Positions 6,370 to 15,503 of a stretch of DNA of 64,000 nucleotides are shown here, in pieces. Position numbers and translations under genes: made by a program. This stretch comes from Gallibacter pasteurianus_A (GTDB lineage Bacteria > Bacillota > Clostridia > Peptostreptococcales > Anaerovoracaceae). The DNA lies in the NCBI GenBank assembly GCA_963596005.1, contig CAVBJF010000001.1:1-64000 (forward strand). Direction: 5' to 3'. The notes beneath the pieces were generated by a model. The model was given only the letters and a program-made list of their open reading frames with translations, had not been told where the DNA came from and ran no database searches. Position 1 is the stretch's first letter. Each line of letters opens with the position of its first letter.

Positions 6370-8760
6370 ATGAAATTTAAAGATTTATTAGGAAAAAAAT
6401 TGTTATTTTTTGACGGTGGTATGGGCACTATGCTGCAGGCTGCAGGGCTCAACGCAGGAGAAATCCCGGAATACTGGAATATCGAGCATCCCGAGGCCAT
6501 AATAGATGTCCACTACCAATATTATATGGCAGGTGCAAATATCGTAGAAACAAACACCTTCGGTGCAAATCAGGTGAAAATGCCTCAGGATAAATATTCT
6601 TCAAGGAAGATTATGTTTGAGGCGGTCAAGCTCGCACAAAAAGCTGCTCAAAAATGTCAAGCCGAGACAGGCAGGAAAGAGCTTTTTGTGGCCGCAAGCA
6701 TGGGACCTTGCGGCAAGCTCATGAAACCCATGGGCGAGCTTGACTTCGACGATGCATACGAGGGATACAAGACCTTAGCAATCGCGGCAAGTGATGCCGG
6801 CGCCGATGTCGCTTTGATCGAAACTATGACTGATCTATATGAGATCAAAGCCGCTGTCCTTGCAGTAAAAGAAAATACTGATTTGCCTATCATAGTATCT
6901 GCAATGCTTGACGAAAATGGCAGATTACTGACCGGCGGAGATATTAGCGCTCTTTGTGCAACTCTTGAAGGCCTTAGAGTGGATGCTGTCGGCCTAAATT
7001 GTGGTTTTGGACCTGAGCAGATAGCACATCTTATCCCAACTTATCTGTCAAAAACTTCACTTCCTATGATGGTAAATCCAAATGCCGGCATGCCCGAAAG
7101 CGACGAAAACGGTGATACCATATATACGCTCGCTCCTGAGCAATTTGCGACAACGCTCGCCCCATTTGCGAAGCAAGGAGTATTTATGCTCGGCGGCTGC
7201 TGTGGTACAACACCCGCTCACATAAAGGCTCTTGTCAATCTGGCCGCCGGCACTACGCCTCCTGCTGTAACTACGAAGACTGCAACTGTCGTTTCTTCAT
7301 ATTCTCATGCGGTCGAGATAAACAACGATTTTAAGATTATAGGCGAAAGGATCAACCCAACAGGCAACAAAACTTTTAAGGAGGCTCTCATAAATAGTGA
7401 TATGGGTAGCATCATAAAGCTTGCTCTTGACCAGCAAAAAGCAGGAGCGCATATAATAGATGTCAATGTAGGTCTGCCGGAAATAGATGAAATAAACACT
7501 CTTGTTTCCATCATGAAGGAGATACAGGCTGTCGTTGATACGCCTCTTATGATTGATACAGCAAGCCCTGAAGCTATGGAACTTGCCGCAAGATATTATA
7601 ATGGCAAGCCTTTTATAAATTCTGTTTCGGGCAAAGACGACTCGCTAAAAACGATATTGCCGATTGCGGCAAAATATGGTGGAGTTGTCATCGCACTTAC
7701 TCTCGATGAAAGCGGCATCCCGAAAACTGCTGACGAGCGCGTAAAAATTGCACTTAAGATAATCGATGAAGCAGCAAAATATGGCATACAAAAGCACGAT
7801 ATCGTAGTAGATCCGCTTACTTTAACAGTCAGTGCCGACCAAAGCGCTGCAAATGTCACTCTTGAAACGATTAAAAAACTCCATGCTCTTGGCATAAAAA
7901 CATCAGTGGGTGCTTCGAATGTTTCGTTTGGCTTACCCGCCCGTGAATATATAACCTCGACTTTTTTCACTATGGCTCTCACTTGTGGCCTAAATACAGC
8001 AATAATGAATGCGTTCTCAAGTGAGATGCAAAAAGTGTATTACAGCTACAGAGCACTTTGTGGTTTTGATGAAAACTGTGTATTGTATATAGAAAAATTT
8101 AAAAAAGAAAATACCATCTCTCCGCAAAATAGCGGTGACAGCTATGATCTAAAATCTGCTATCATAAATGGCCTAAAAAAGGACGCTAAGTTTGCGGCTA
8201 CCGAGCTTATAAAAACCGTTGAGCCACTTGATATCATAAACGAATATGTTATCCCGGCTCTAAATATCGTAGGCGAAAACTATGAAAAAGGGTCGATATA
8301 TCTGCCACAGCTCCTCATGAGTGCAGAGGCCTCTCAAGAAGCTTTTACGGTTGTAAAATCTCTAATCGCCAAAAGTGGCGATAATATAAACAATGGCAAA
8401 GTACTCCTTGCCACAGTCAAGGGTGATGTGCACGACATAGGCAAGAATATCGTTCGTGTTCTTTTGGAAAATTATGGCTTTGAAGTTATTGATCTTGGCA
8501 AAGACGTCGATCCTACATTAGTAGTGCAAACAGTAAAAGACGAGGATATCCACCTCGTTGGTCTAAGTGCTCTGATGACAACTACCCTTCCAAGTATGGA
8601 AGAAACTATCAAGGCACTGAAAGCTAGTAATTTGGATTGCAAAGTTATGGTTGGTGGGGCTGTTTTAAATCAAACTTATGCAGATATGATCGGAGCCGAT
8701 AATTATAGCAAAGATGCTATGGAGTCAGTGAAATATGCGCAGGAAGTGCTTTGTAAATAA
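6370..8760 (+). CDS. metH: cobalamin-dependent methionine synthase without activation domain
   Basis: 796 residues. Makes methionine from homocysteine using methyl-tetrahydrofolate and B12. Domains: homocysteine-binding barrel (1-290; zinc cysteines in LNCGFG and GGCCGTTP), pterin-binding barrel (about 320-575; GERINPTGNK, DVNVGLPEIDE), B12 cap (about 585-675) and B12-binding Rossmann domain with GDVHDIGKN, whose His ligates cobalt (about residue 688). The frame stops right after this domain: the C-terminal AdoMet reactivation domain of E. coli MetH is absent, as in many anaerobes, which need a separate reactivation protein not seen here. Works with GlyA, MetA and MetY of this window. Confidence 0.95.
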   Translation: MKFKDLLGKKLLFFDGGMGTMLQAAGLNAGEIPEYWNIEHPEAIIDVHYQYYMAGANIVETNTFGANQVKMPQDKYSSRKIMFEAVKLAQKAAQKCQAETGRKELFVAASMGPCGKLMKPMGELDFDDAYEGYKTLAIAASDAGADVALIETMTDLYEIKAAVLAVKENTDLPIIVSAMLDENGRLLTGGDISALCATLEGLRVDAVGLNCGFGPEQIAHLIPTYLSKTSLPMMVNPNAGMPESDENGDTIYTLAPEQFATTLAPFAKQGVFMLGGCCGTTPAHIKALVNLAAGTTPPAVTTKTATVVSSYSHAVEINNDFKIIGERINPTGNKTFKEALINSDMGSIIKLALDQQKAGAHIIDVNVGLPEIDEINTLVSIMKEIQAVVDTPLMIDTASPEAMELAARYYNGKPFINSVSGKDDSLKTILPIAAKYGGVVIALTLDESGIPKTADERVKIALKIIDEAAKYGIQKHDIVVDPLTLTVSADQSAANVTLETIKKLHALGIKTSVGASNVSFGLPAREYITSTFFTMALTCGLNTAIMNAFSSEMQKVYYSYRALCGFDENCVLYIEKFKKENTISPQNSGDSYDLKSAIINGLKKDAKFAATELIKTVEPLDIINEYVIPALNIVGENYEKGSIYLPQLLMSAEASQEAFTVVKSLIAKSGDNINNGKVLLATVKGDVHDIGKNIVRVLLENYGFEVIDLGKDVDPTLVVQTVKDEDIHLVGLSALMTTTLPSMEETIKALKASNLDCKVMVGGAVLNQTYADMIGADNYSKDAMESVKYAQEVLCK

Positions 8761-8777
8761 TCTTTTTATGGTATAAT
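8750..8777 (+). promoter_or_regulatory. promoter of the FHA-FtsW/PBP pair
   Basis: Extended -10 TGGTATAAT (TATAAT at 8772-8777) with a weak -35 TTTGTA (8750-8755) inside the last codons of metH, spacer 16. SD AGGAAGG follows before the ATG at 8814. Confidence 0.55.
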
Positions 8778-8813
8778 GATCAGATAATTTAGATTAGGAA
8801 GGTATAATTCCAC

Positions 8814-10544
8814 ATGAGTATTTTTAGCAAGATATCAGATTTCTTTTCGAGTATCCCAGGTGGCGGTCAGCTTTATACCACCTTTGCAAGGTGGGGTTTT
8901 GTGATACTCGCTCTTTATATACTCGTGCGGGCTATCCGTTCCCTTCTTTCCACAAGGGTACCATCCGAAATTTGGGCATATCTTTCATTGCCAAATGGCG
9001 AAATCCGCCCACTTTCCCACTGGGAAAATATCATCGGTCGCTCAAAAACAGTCGATGTACCTATAGATATTTTAACTGTTTCAAGAAACCACGGCACACT
9101 CGTGCGCGATAGCGATGGCAACTGGACATATAATGATCTCGGGTCTAAAGGCGGCTCGACCATAAACGGTAACATCGTATACAAACCAACACCTGTACAA
9201 ATCGGCGACGTTATCAGCTGTGGTGGTGCAGAGTGTACACTGGTGCCGGCTAGCTTACAAGAGCAAATGTATAACAAGGAAGCAAGAAGTCTAATGACTA
9301 AAAAATTTACACCTTGGAAATCTCTTGTTGCTCTTACTATATTCCAAGTAATGACTGTCATCCAGTTTATGGTGTCATGCGGTAGCGAGCTTCCGCCTTC
9401 TGTACCTCTTGCATTTATAATTTTTACAGGCATCATGTGGGTGTATTCCATAGTAATACGTAGCCTCGGCTCGACATCCTTTGAGATGGAAAGTATAGCT
9501 TTTTTCCTATCCACCCTCGGCCTTGCAGTAACTGCAACTTCAGCTCCGAACGAAATAATGAAGCAGCTTTTAACCATATGCATAGGCATCGCCCTATTTC
9601 TTGCGCTTTGCTGGTATCTGCGCGATCTCGATAGAGCGATGAAAACCCGAAAGCTTCTCGTTTTAGCCGGCGTTTTGTTGCTTCTCATAAATATATTCCT
9701 CGGCACAAATAAATATGGTGCTACAAACTGGGTAAGTCTTGGTGGATTTACATTCCAGCCGTCAGAGCTTGTCAAGCTGGCGTACATACTCGTCGGTTGC
9801 GCTACGTTAGACGAGCTGTTTGAAAAGAAAAATCTAACCCTATTTTTGGGCTTTTCAATATTTTGCCTCGGCTGTCTTGCCCTCATGGGAGACTTTGGTA
9901 CAGCCGCAATCTTTTTTGTGACATTCCTTATTATCTCATTTTTACGAAGTGGTGAATTTTCAAAGCTGTTTTTGATCGTCGGAGCTGCAGTCGCAGCCGG
10001 ACTTATGGTCTTGCGATTTAAGCCTTATATACTCGGACGATTTCAAACCTGGATGCACGCATGGGATTTCCCTGATGCCGGCGGATACCAACAAGTGCGT
10101 ACAATGTCCGCAGGCTCAAGTGGTGGCCTTTTGGGTATGGGCGCAGGCGAAGGCTGGCTAAAGGATATAGCTGCCGCAGATACTGATCTCGTATTCGGTG
10201 TGCTTTCGGAAGAATGGGGACTTCTGATTGCAATTCTTGCAATCTTTTCCATAGTTACCCTTGGAATTTTCGCAGTTCGCTCCATAAAGGCCGGGCGTTC
10301 GGCATTTTATACAATCGCGGCGTGTGCTGCTACAACGCTTATGATATTCCAAACTATATTAAATGTTTTTGGCTCTGTTGACATCCTGCCTCTTACAGGA
10401 GTCACCTTCCCATTTGTTTCTAACGGTGGTACTTCCATGATAGTTTCCTGGGGAATGTTGGCATTTTTAAAAGCGGCAGACACAAGACAAAATGCGAGCA
10501 TCGCTGTTAGGGATGAAAGCATAAAGGAGGATGAAGCAATATGA
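8814..10544 (+). CDS. FHA domain fused to FtsW/RodA/SpoVE peptidoglycan polymerase
   Basis: 576 residues. One membrane helix (about 20-42) leads to a cytoplasmic FHA phosphothreonine-binding domain (about 65-145: IIGRS, SRNHG, DLGSKGGSTING). Then follows a SEDS domain of about ten helices with the family's NWVSLGGFTFQPSELVKL, YQQVRTMSAG and FPFVSNGGTSM segments. SEDS proteins polymerise lipid II glycan and pair with a class B PBP; that partner is the next gene, overlapping by ATGA. In Actinobacteria separate FHA proteins stand beside RodA and PbpA and are controlled by PknB; here the sensor is fused. No Ser/Thr kinase gene is in the window. Confidence 0.93.
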   Translation: MSIFSKISDFFSSIPGGGQLYTTFARWGFVILALYILVRAIRSLLSTRVPSEIWAYLSLPNGEIRPLSHWENIIGRSKTVDVPIDILTVSRNHGTLVRDSDGNWTYNDLGSKGGSTINGNIVYKPTPVQIGDVISCGGAECTLVPASLQEQMYNKEARSLMTKKFTPWKSLVALTIFQVMTVIQFMVSCGSELPPSVPLAFIIFTGIMWVYSIVIRSLGSTSFEMESIAFFLSTLGLAVTATSAPNEIMKQLLTICIGIALFLALCWYLRDLDRAMKTRKLLVLAGVLLLLINIFLGTNKYGATNWVSLGGFTFQPSELVKLAYILVGCATLDELFEKKNLTLFLGFSIFCLGCLALMGDFGTAAIFFVTFLIISFLRSGEFSKLFLIVGAAVAAGLMVLRFKPYILGRFQTWMHAWDFPDAGGYQQVRTMSAGSSGGLLGMGAGEGWLKDIAAADTDLVFGVLSEEWGLLIAILAIFSIVTLGIFAVRSIKAGRSAFYTIAACAATTLMIFQTILNVFGSVDILPLTGVTFPFVSNGGTSMIVSWGMLAFLKAADTRQNASIAVRDESIKEDEAI

Positions 10545-11920
10545 AAAAAATGCAAAAACGAGCTATAATATGTATCTTCTTTGCAGTAATCCTTATAGCC
10601 GGCATTCTCTTTTATACGGTAAGACTTGCCGTCAATGGCAAGGAATGGGTTAGCTACCCTGCCAACACTCACATATACACAAATAACAAGCTCACAACCG
10701 GAATTGTAAAAGATGCGAATGGTAAGGTTTTGATATCAAACAGCAAAGATGGCGATACTAAATATAATGATGATGAAGATATAAGAGAGGCTCTTGTGCA
10801 TGTAACCGGCGATTCTCTTGGCAATATCGCAACGGGTGCTAATGTCGTCTTTAAGGATAAAATGGTCGGATATAACTTTCTTACAGGAGTTTATTCGGCG
10901 AGTGGCGAAGGCAGGACAATCAATCTAACTGTCGATGCCGATGTTTCCAAAGTAGCAAAAGACGCTCTTGGTAACAAAAGCGGTACTGTCGGTGTTTACA
11001 ATTATAAAACAGGAGAGATCCTTTGTATGGTCAGCTCTCCAAATTATGACCCTTATAATCCGCCAACACTAAGCTCAGATGATACTTCCGGCACATTTTT
11101 AAATAGATTTATCTCATCATCGCTTGTTCCCGGATCAACCTTTAAGGTTATCACCGCAACAGCGGCTCTTGAGACTATACCTGACATAGATAACTGGACT
11201 TATACCTGTAAGGGTACTGAGCGATATGGCAACTACGCAAGCGACAAAATTACTTGCTATGGTTCGATTGCTCATGGCGAGGTTGACCTCAAAGAAGCTC
11301 TTGCCGTTTCCTGTAACTGCGCCTTTGGTAAGCTCGCAACTGAGATAGGTGCTGAAAATCTGCAAAAATATGCCGAAAAAGCAGGACTGACAAGTAGCTA
11401 CGATATTGACGGCATAAAGACAAAGGCTAGTTCCTTTGAATTTTCGGATAGCAAGCTCCAGCTTGCATGGGCCGGCATAGGGCAAAACAAGGACCTTGTA
11501 AATCCTTGCTCCATGATGGTTTATATGGGCGCAATAGGCAATGGCGGTAAGGCCGCAAACCCTCGAATAATTGACAGGATTAGATTTGCTAATGGTCTTC
11601 CTGCGAGCCTACAATTTAAAACAAAAACAGAAACTCTCATCGATTCCGATACGGCCAGCAAGCTAAAGGCGATGATGAAAAATAATGTAAAAGAAACATA
11701 TGGTGGTGAAAGTAATTTCCCCGGACTAAAGATAGCCGCTAAGTCAGGTACTGCCGAACACGGTACAGGTACAACGCCTCACTCGTGGTTTGTCGGCTTC
11801 CTTGATGACGACGAGCATCCTTATGCATTCGTAGTTGTTGTAGAAAACGGCGGACTTGGTCTTATGACATCGGGAACTATCGCAAATAAGGTATTGCAGG
11901 CGATTATTGAAAACGAATAA
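10541..11920 (+). CDS. class B penicillin-binding protein (PbpA-like transpeptidase)
   Basis: 459 residues, short for a class B PBP and close to actinobacterial PbpA. N-terminal membrane anchor (about 6-28), a small dimerisation region, then the transpeptidase with all three motifs: STFK (catalytic Ser about 198), SCN (about 257) and KSGT (about 400). It cross-links peptidoglycan outside the membrane. The start overlaps the FHA-FtsW stop by 4 nt, so the pair is translationally coupled and should form a SEDS-PBP complex. Ended by the hairpin at 11919-11947. Confidence 0.93.
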   Translation: MKKMQKRAIICIFFAVILIAGILFYTVRLAVNGKEWVSYPANTHIYTNNKLTTGIVKDANGKVLISNSKDGDTKYNDDEDIREALVHVTGDSLGNIATGANVVFKDKMVGYNFLTGVYSASGEGRTINLTVDADVSKVAKDALGNKSGTVGVYNYKTGEILCMVSSPNYDPYNPPTLSSDDTSGTFLNRFISSSLVPGSTFKVITATAALETIPDIDNWTYTCKGTERYGNYASDKITCYGSIAHGEVDLKEALAVSCNCAFGKLATEIGAENLQKYAEKAGLTSSYDIDGIKTKASSFEFSDSKLQLAWAGIGQNKDLVNPCSMMVYMGAIGNGGKAANPRIIDRIRFANGLPASLQFKTKTETLIDSDTASKLKAMMKNNVKETYGGESNFPGLKIAAKSGTAEHGTGTTPHSWFVGFLDDDEHPYAFVVVVENGGLGLMTSGTIANKVLQAIIENE

Positions 11921-11947
11921 AAAAATGCGGCTAAAACCGCATTTTTT
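11919..11947. terminator. bidirectional terminator, PBP / DUF3048 gene
   Basis: Stem AAAAAATGCGG (to 11930) with CCGCATTTTTT (from 11937), 6-base loop. It follows the PBP stop directly and also lies past the convergent DUF3048 gene, so it can serve both. Confidence 0.88.
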
Positions 11948-11954
11948 TATTACC

Positions 11955-12977
11955 CTAATATTCAAACTTAACCGTTGTATCTATAAGCTGTATCGCAGTC
12001 ACACCTCTTGTCATCTTAAACTCATTACCGTCTTTATCCTTAAATATAGTAGGACTGCTTTTGCTCTTGCGTGACCAAGTTCCCTCAACTACCTTGCCCT
12101 GCGTAAACATCACGGCATCGCCGCCGGCGTACATATCTATCTGTAATCGCTCTGATTCATTTGCATAAAGCTTATACGGAACTTTCTGAACGAGCACATT
12201 AGCACAAGTAAATGCCTCGTTATTTTCCGCATCTATAAGCTTTTCTCCCTTTACATACTTTGTATACAGCTTTGTTTTCTCATCATACTTAAATGTGTTG
12301 TATGCACCGTCCGCATAATTTACAACGATTTCTTTTGCTGTATCTCCGCTGACCTCATCTCCATCGTCAAGCCACTTAAATGTCCTGATTTTTTTCTTTT
12401 CATTATATCCAAGCGAACTCATCGCCGAAATTATGTCTTCCTTTGTAGAATACAGATTACCCGGAAGTCTGCTATTTTCGCTGCTTTCATTGTGGAAAGC
12501 TTTAAAATATTCCGCTGCAGATATTCTATCTACTCCGCTTTCATCAAAATATGCTATCGCCTGTGGGCTCTGTCCATTATGCACAAAAACAGCATTGTAT
12601 TCGCTTGCAATATCAAGCATATACGGTCTTGTGCTCCTTATCGCACCTACCGTTGTCAGCTCTGAAAAGCTTCCGTAATATATCGGCTCATATCTGCTAC
12701 CTCCGCCTTCGATAGGCACTTCGTAGAGAATGTCTGCCTTTGATATCCCCGACTGTGGGCGCGACAAATAGCTGTCGTTGTCTGTTGAAACCATTACCGG
12801 CCTATCGGGCAATTCCTGCCCTTCCTCAAGTACAATCCCCGTAAGGGGGTTGACGTCTCCTTCTTCCTCCTGTGTGTCGCTTTTTTTATCCCTTACTGCC
12901 ATCACAAGTGCAGTTGCGCCTACTGCCACTACAACCGTACCTATCACCGCAGCTCTTATCACATTTGCCTTTTTCAT
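11955..12977 (-). CDS. DUF3048 (YerB-like) exported protein
   Basis: 340 residues. N-terminal membrane anchor (about 7-27) and an acidic linker, then the two DUF3048 regions: NPLTG, RPVMVSTDND, RPQSGISKADILYEV and VGAIRSTRPYML are recognisable. The family is widespread in Firmicutes and outside the membrane, but its biochemical role is not established. SD GGAGG precedes the ATG. The upstream gap carries an inverted repeat (13006-13021) and a -10 element shared with the nadE upstream region. Confidence 0.88.
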   Translation of the reverse strand: MKKANVIRAAVIGTVVVAVGATALVMAVRDKKSDTQEEEGDVNPLTGIVLEEGQELPDRPVMVSTDNDSYLSRPQSGISKADILYEVPIEGGGSRYEPIYYGSFSELTTVGAIRSTRPYMLDIASEYNAVFVHNGQSPQAIAYFDESGVDRISAAEYFKAFHNESSENSRLPGNLYSTKEDIISAMSSLGYNEKKKIRTFKWLDDGDEVSGDTAKEIVVNYADGAYNTFKYDEKTKLYTKYVKGEKLIDAENNEAFTCANVLVQKVPYKLYANESERLQIDMYAGGDAVMFTQGKVVEGTWSRKSKSSPTIFKDKDGNEFKMTRGVTAIQLIDTTVKFEY

Positions 12978-13005
12978 TATTATTTCCTCCTCATATAAAT
13001 CTTTA

Positions 13006-13021
13006 AAGTAGACCTCTACTT
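13006..13021 (-). repeat. inverted repeat in the DUF3048 leader
   Basis: AAGTAGA-CC-TCTACTT, perfect 7-bp arms, between the predicted promoter and the ribosome site. Could be an operator or a small hairpin; no regulator assigned. Confidence 0.35.
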
Positions 13022-13036
13022 ATGTTATACTTATTT

Positions 13037-13055
13037 TAATTATATACTATTTTTT
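13037..13055 (-). promoter_or_regulatory. candidate DUF3048 promoter (-10 TATAAT)
   Basis: On the minus strand the 19 bases AAAAAATAGTATATAATTA contain TATAAT. The same 19 bases occur at 40473-40491 ahead of nadE. No consensus -35 at the normal spacing. The remaining 105 bp to glyA hold no clear plus-strand promoter. Confidence 0.45.
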
Positions 13056-13160
13056 AGCGGAAAGGCAACCAAAGAAAAAGCAAGAGTAATATTCCCGATA
13101 ACTTGTATATTCATCGAGGTGAATTTAGATTTTACTGTGACTAATGAAGGAGGACAAAAC

Positions 13161-14405
13161 ATGGTAGATTTCAATTTAATAGCAACAACTGACAGCGAGA
13201 TTGCAGACTTGATGCAAAAGGAGCTCCAAAGACAACAGCAGCATCTTGAACTCATAGCAAGCGAAAATATCGTTTCTGAAGCTGTAATGGAGGCTATGGG
13301 AAGCCACTGCACAAACAAATATGCAGAGGGGTATCCCGGCAAGAGATATTATGGCGGTTGCGAATTCGTAGACGGTATCGAAGGTCTTGCAATTGAGAGA
13401 GCCAAAAAATTGTTTGGTGCAGAGCATGCAAATGTACAGCCACACTCCGGAGCTCAGGCAAATGTGGCTGTTTATCTCGCATTTTTAAATCCGGGAGATA
13501 AAATCCTCGGCCTTGACCTTTCTCACGGTGGTCATCTGACTCACGGTGCCAAGGTCAACTTATCCGGCAAGCTGTACGAATCTCATTTTTACGGTGTAGA
13601 CCCTCAAAGCGAGGTTTTAGATTATGATGATATCGAGAAAAAGGCTCTTGATGTAAAGCCGAAGATGATAGTTGCCGGCGCAAGCGCTTATCCTCGAATC
13701 ATTGATTTTAAAAGGATTCGAGAAATCTGTGACAAGGTCGGTGCGTTTATGTTTGTCGATATGGCGCATATCGCTGGTCTTGTGGCTACAGGTCTTCATC
13801 CAAGCCCTGTGCCTTATGCCGATGTAGTTACTACAACTACCCATAAGACGCTAAGAGGTCCTCGTGGCGGTCTTATATTATGCAAGGAAAAGCACGCAAA
13901 AAAAATTGACAGCGCTGTATTCCCCGGAACTCAAGGCGGTCCTCTTATGCACATCATCGCGGCTAAGGCCGTTTGCTTTAAAGAAGCTCTTTCTCCTGAC
14001 TTCAAAAAATATCAGGAGCAGGTTTTGAAAAATGCTCAGGCAATGGCAAACAGGCTCGTTGAAAACGGCTTTAAAATAATTTCGGGCGGTACAGACAATC
14101 ACCTTATGCTCGTCGATGTGACCCCGTTTGGTGCAAATGGCAGAGATGTGCAAAACCTGCTGGAAAGCGCAAATATAACGCTCAATAAAAACAGCATTCC
14201 AAATGAGACCTTGAGCCCTGCTCTCACAAGTGGCGTGCGTATAGGTACCCCTGCTATCACTACTAGGGGTATGAAGGAGGACGAGTGTATATACATCGCT
14301 GATTTGATTACCGACCTTATAAAAGGTGGCGAAGGCAAGGTGGAGGAAATTAAGGCAAAAGTTGTTAAGCTTTGCGAAAAATTCCCTATTTATACACACA
14401 ACTAA
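13161..14405 (+). CDS. glyA: serine hydroxymethyltransferase
   Basis: 414 residues, cytosolic PLP enzyme that converts serine and tetrahydrofolate to glycine and 5,10-methylene-THF, the one-carbon source for MetH and thymidylate. Motifs: HLELIASENIVS, YPGKRYYGG, PHSGAQAN, the PLP-lysine segment TTTHKTLRGPRGG and GVRIGTPAITTRG. I chose the ATG at 13161 because AAGGAGG sits 8 bp before it; an in-frame start 14 codons upstream has no SD and no homology. Stands alone between DUF3048 (divergent) and the atp operon. Confidence 0.97.
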   Translation: MVDFNLIATTDSEIADLMQKELQRQQQHLELIASENIVSEAVMEAMGSHCTNKYAEGYPGKRYYGGCEFVDGIEGLAIERAKKLFGAEHANVQPHSGAQANVAVYLAFLNPGDKILGLDLSHGGHLTHGAKVNLSGKLYESHFYGVDPQSEVLDYDDIEKKALDVKPKMIVAGASAYPRIIDFKRIREICDKVGAFMFVDMAHIAGLVATGLHPSPVPYADVVTTTTHKTLRGPRGGLILCKEKHAKKIDSAVFPGTQGGPLMHIIAAKAVCFKEALSPDFKKYQEQVLKNAQAMANRLVENGFKIISGGTDNHLMLVDVTPFGANGRDVQNLLESANITLNKNSIPNETLSPALTSGVRIGTPAITTRGMKEDECIYIADLITDLIKGGEGKVEEIKAKVVKLCEKFPIYTHN

Positions 14406-14468
14406 TTTACCCATGTTTAAAGCTGCTTTCTAAAATTTAATTCACTAATTTAAGAACAAAATTAGCAT

Positions 14469-14498
14469 TTGACTTTTAGTCATAAAAAAGAGTAAAAT
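14469..14498 (+). promoter_or_regulatory. atp operon promoter
   Basis: -35 TTGACT (14469-14474), 18-bp spacer, -10 TAAAAT (14493-14498), about 75 bp before the annotated atpB start. The 170 bp between glyA and atpB hold nothing else recognisable. Confidence 0.7.
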
Positions 14499-14574
14499 AG
14501 CTGTTAAGGAAAAATGTTTTAGGAAGAAAGAAGGTTTTTTTACGGATACTTTATCAGAAAAACTCACGCAGGAA

Positions 14575-15234
14575 ATGAACTGCGACACGGTCTTTACACT
14601 TCCTGTATTTGGTGGCATAGGCATCAATGAATCGACAGTTGTAACATGGATTATAATGGCTACTTTGCTTGTAGCAGCTATTTTGCTTACTCGTAATTTA
14701 AAAGTCGAGGCTCCCGGCAAAATCCAGCTCCTTTTGGAGTCTGCGATTAAGTGGGCCTACGACTTTTTTGATGATACTTTTGGCAAAGAAAACAGAGGTT
14801 ATACTCCATATCTTATAACTGTACTTATTTACCTTGCTTTTTCCAATACGATCTTTGCGATTTTAGGATTTAAACCACCAACAAAGGACTTAAATGTAAC
14901 AATAGCACTTGCTCTTATAAGTTTGTTTTTGATAGAAACTGCCGGCATGCGCAAAAAAGGCATTAAGGGTTATATCAAACACTTCAAAGAGCCGGTTGCT
15001 CTTATAACTCCAATAAACATCTTAGAAGTAGCTATAAGGCCGCTATCGCTTTGTATGCGACTTTTCGGAAATGTTTTAGGAGCTTTTGTTATTATGGAGC
15101 TTATAAGGATTTTAGTTCCAATCTTAGTGCCAATCCCGTTTAGTTTGTTCTTTGATGTCTTTGACGGATTATTGCAAGCATACATCTTTGTATTCTTAAC
15201 AGCAATATTTATGAACAACGAAATGGAAGAATAA
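14575..15234 (+). CDS. atpB: F1Fo ATP synthase subunit a
   Basis: 219 residues, five to six membrane helices; forms the ion half-channels beside the c-ring. The essential arginine lies in LEVAIRPLSLCMRLFGN. The start is doubtful: the ATG at 14575 has AGGAA touching it, too close for an SD, whereas a strong purine run (GGAAGAAAGAAGG, 14522-14534) lies further up and the frame stays open above the ATG, reading TDTLSEKLTQE. An ACG at 14542 is properly spaced from that run, so a non-ATG start is possible. First gene of a standard atpBEFHAGDC operon. Confidence 0.93.
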   Translation: MNCDTVFTLPVFGGIGINESTVVTWIIMATLLVAAILLTRNLKVEAPGKIQLLLESAIKWAYDFFDDTFGKENRGYTPYLITVLIYLAFSNTIFAILGFKPPTKDLNVTIALALISLFLIETAGMRKKGIKGYIKHFKEPVALITPINILEVAIRPLSLCMRLFGNVLGAFVIMELIRILVPILVPIPFSLFFDVFDGLLQAYIFVFLTAIFMNNEMEE

Positions 15235-15262
15235 ATTAAGTTTAATAAAAAGGAGAATTACT

Positions 15263-15481
15263 ATGAACACACTTATGGCTATAGGCGCAGGTATCGCAGT
15301 ACTTACAGGTCTTGGTGCAGGTATCGGTATCGGTATTGCAGCAGGCAGAGCTTCTGAAGCAATCGCAAGACAACCGGAAGCAAAAAAAGATATCAATAAG
15401 ACTTTCATCTTGGGAGCAGCTCTTGCAGAAGCTACTGCTATTTACGGTCTTATTATCGCACTTATAATTATTGTCCTATAA
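15263..15481 (+). CDS. atpE: F1Fo ATP synthase subunit c
   Basis: 72 residues, two membrane helices joined by the polar loop ARQPEA that contacts F1. The ion-carrying Glu is in LAEATAIYG. Sodium c-rings (for example Ilyobacter) have Gln in helix 1 (GQG) and Ser after the Glu (EST); here these are Ile (GIGIGIAAG) and Ala (EAT), so proton coupling is predicted. SD AAAGGAG before the ATG. Confidence 0.96.
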   Translation: MNTLMAIGAGIAVLTGLGAGIGIGIAAGRASEAIARQPEAKKDINKTFILGAALAEATAIYGLIIALIIIVL

Positions 15482-15503
15482 AAAATCGAAAGGCGGGATA
15501 TAA

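Noticed and set aside
8915..9886. 323-codon minus-strand frame over the FHA-FtsW gene
   Set aside because: Antisense to a certain gene, Arg/Pro-rich composition, no start signal.
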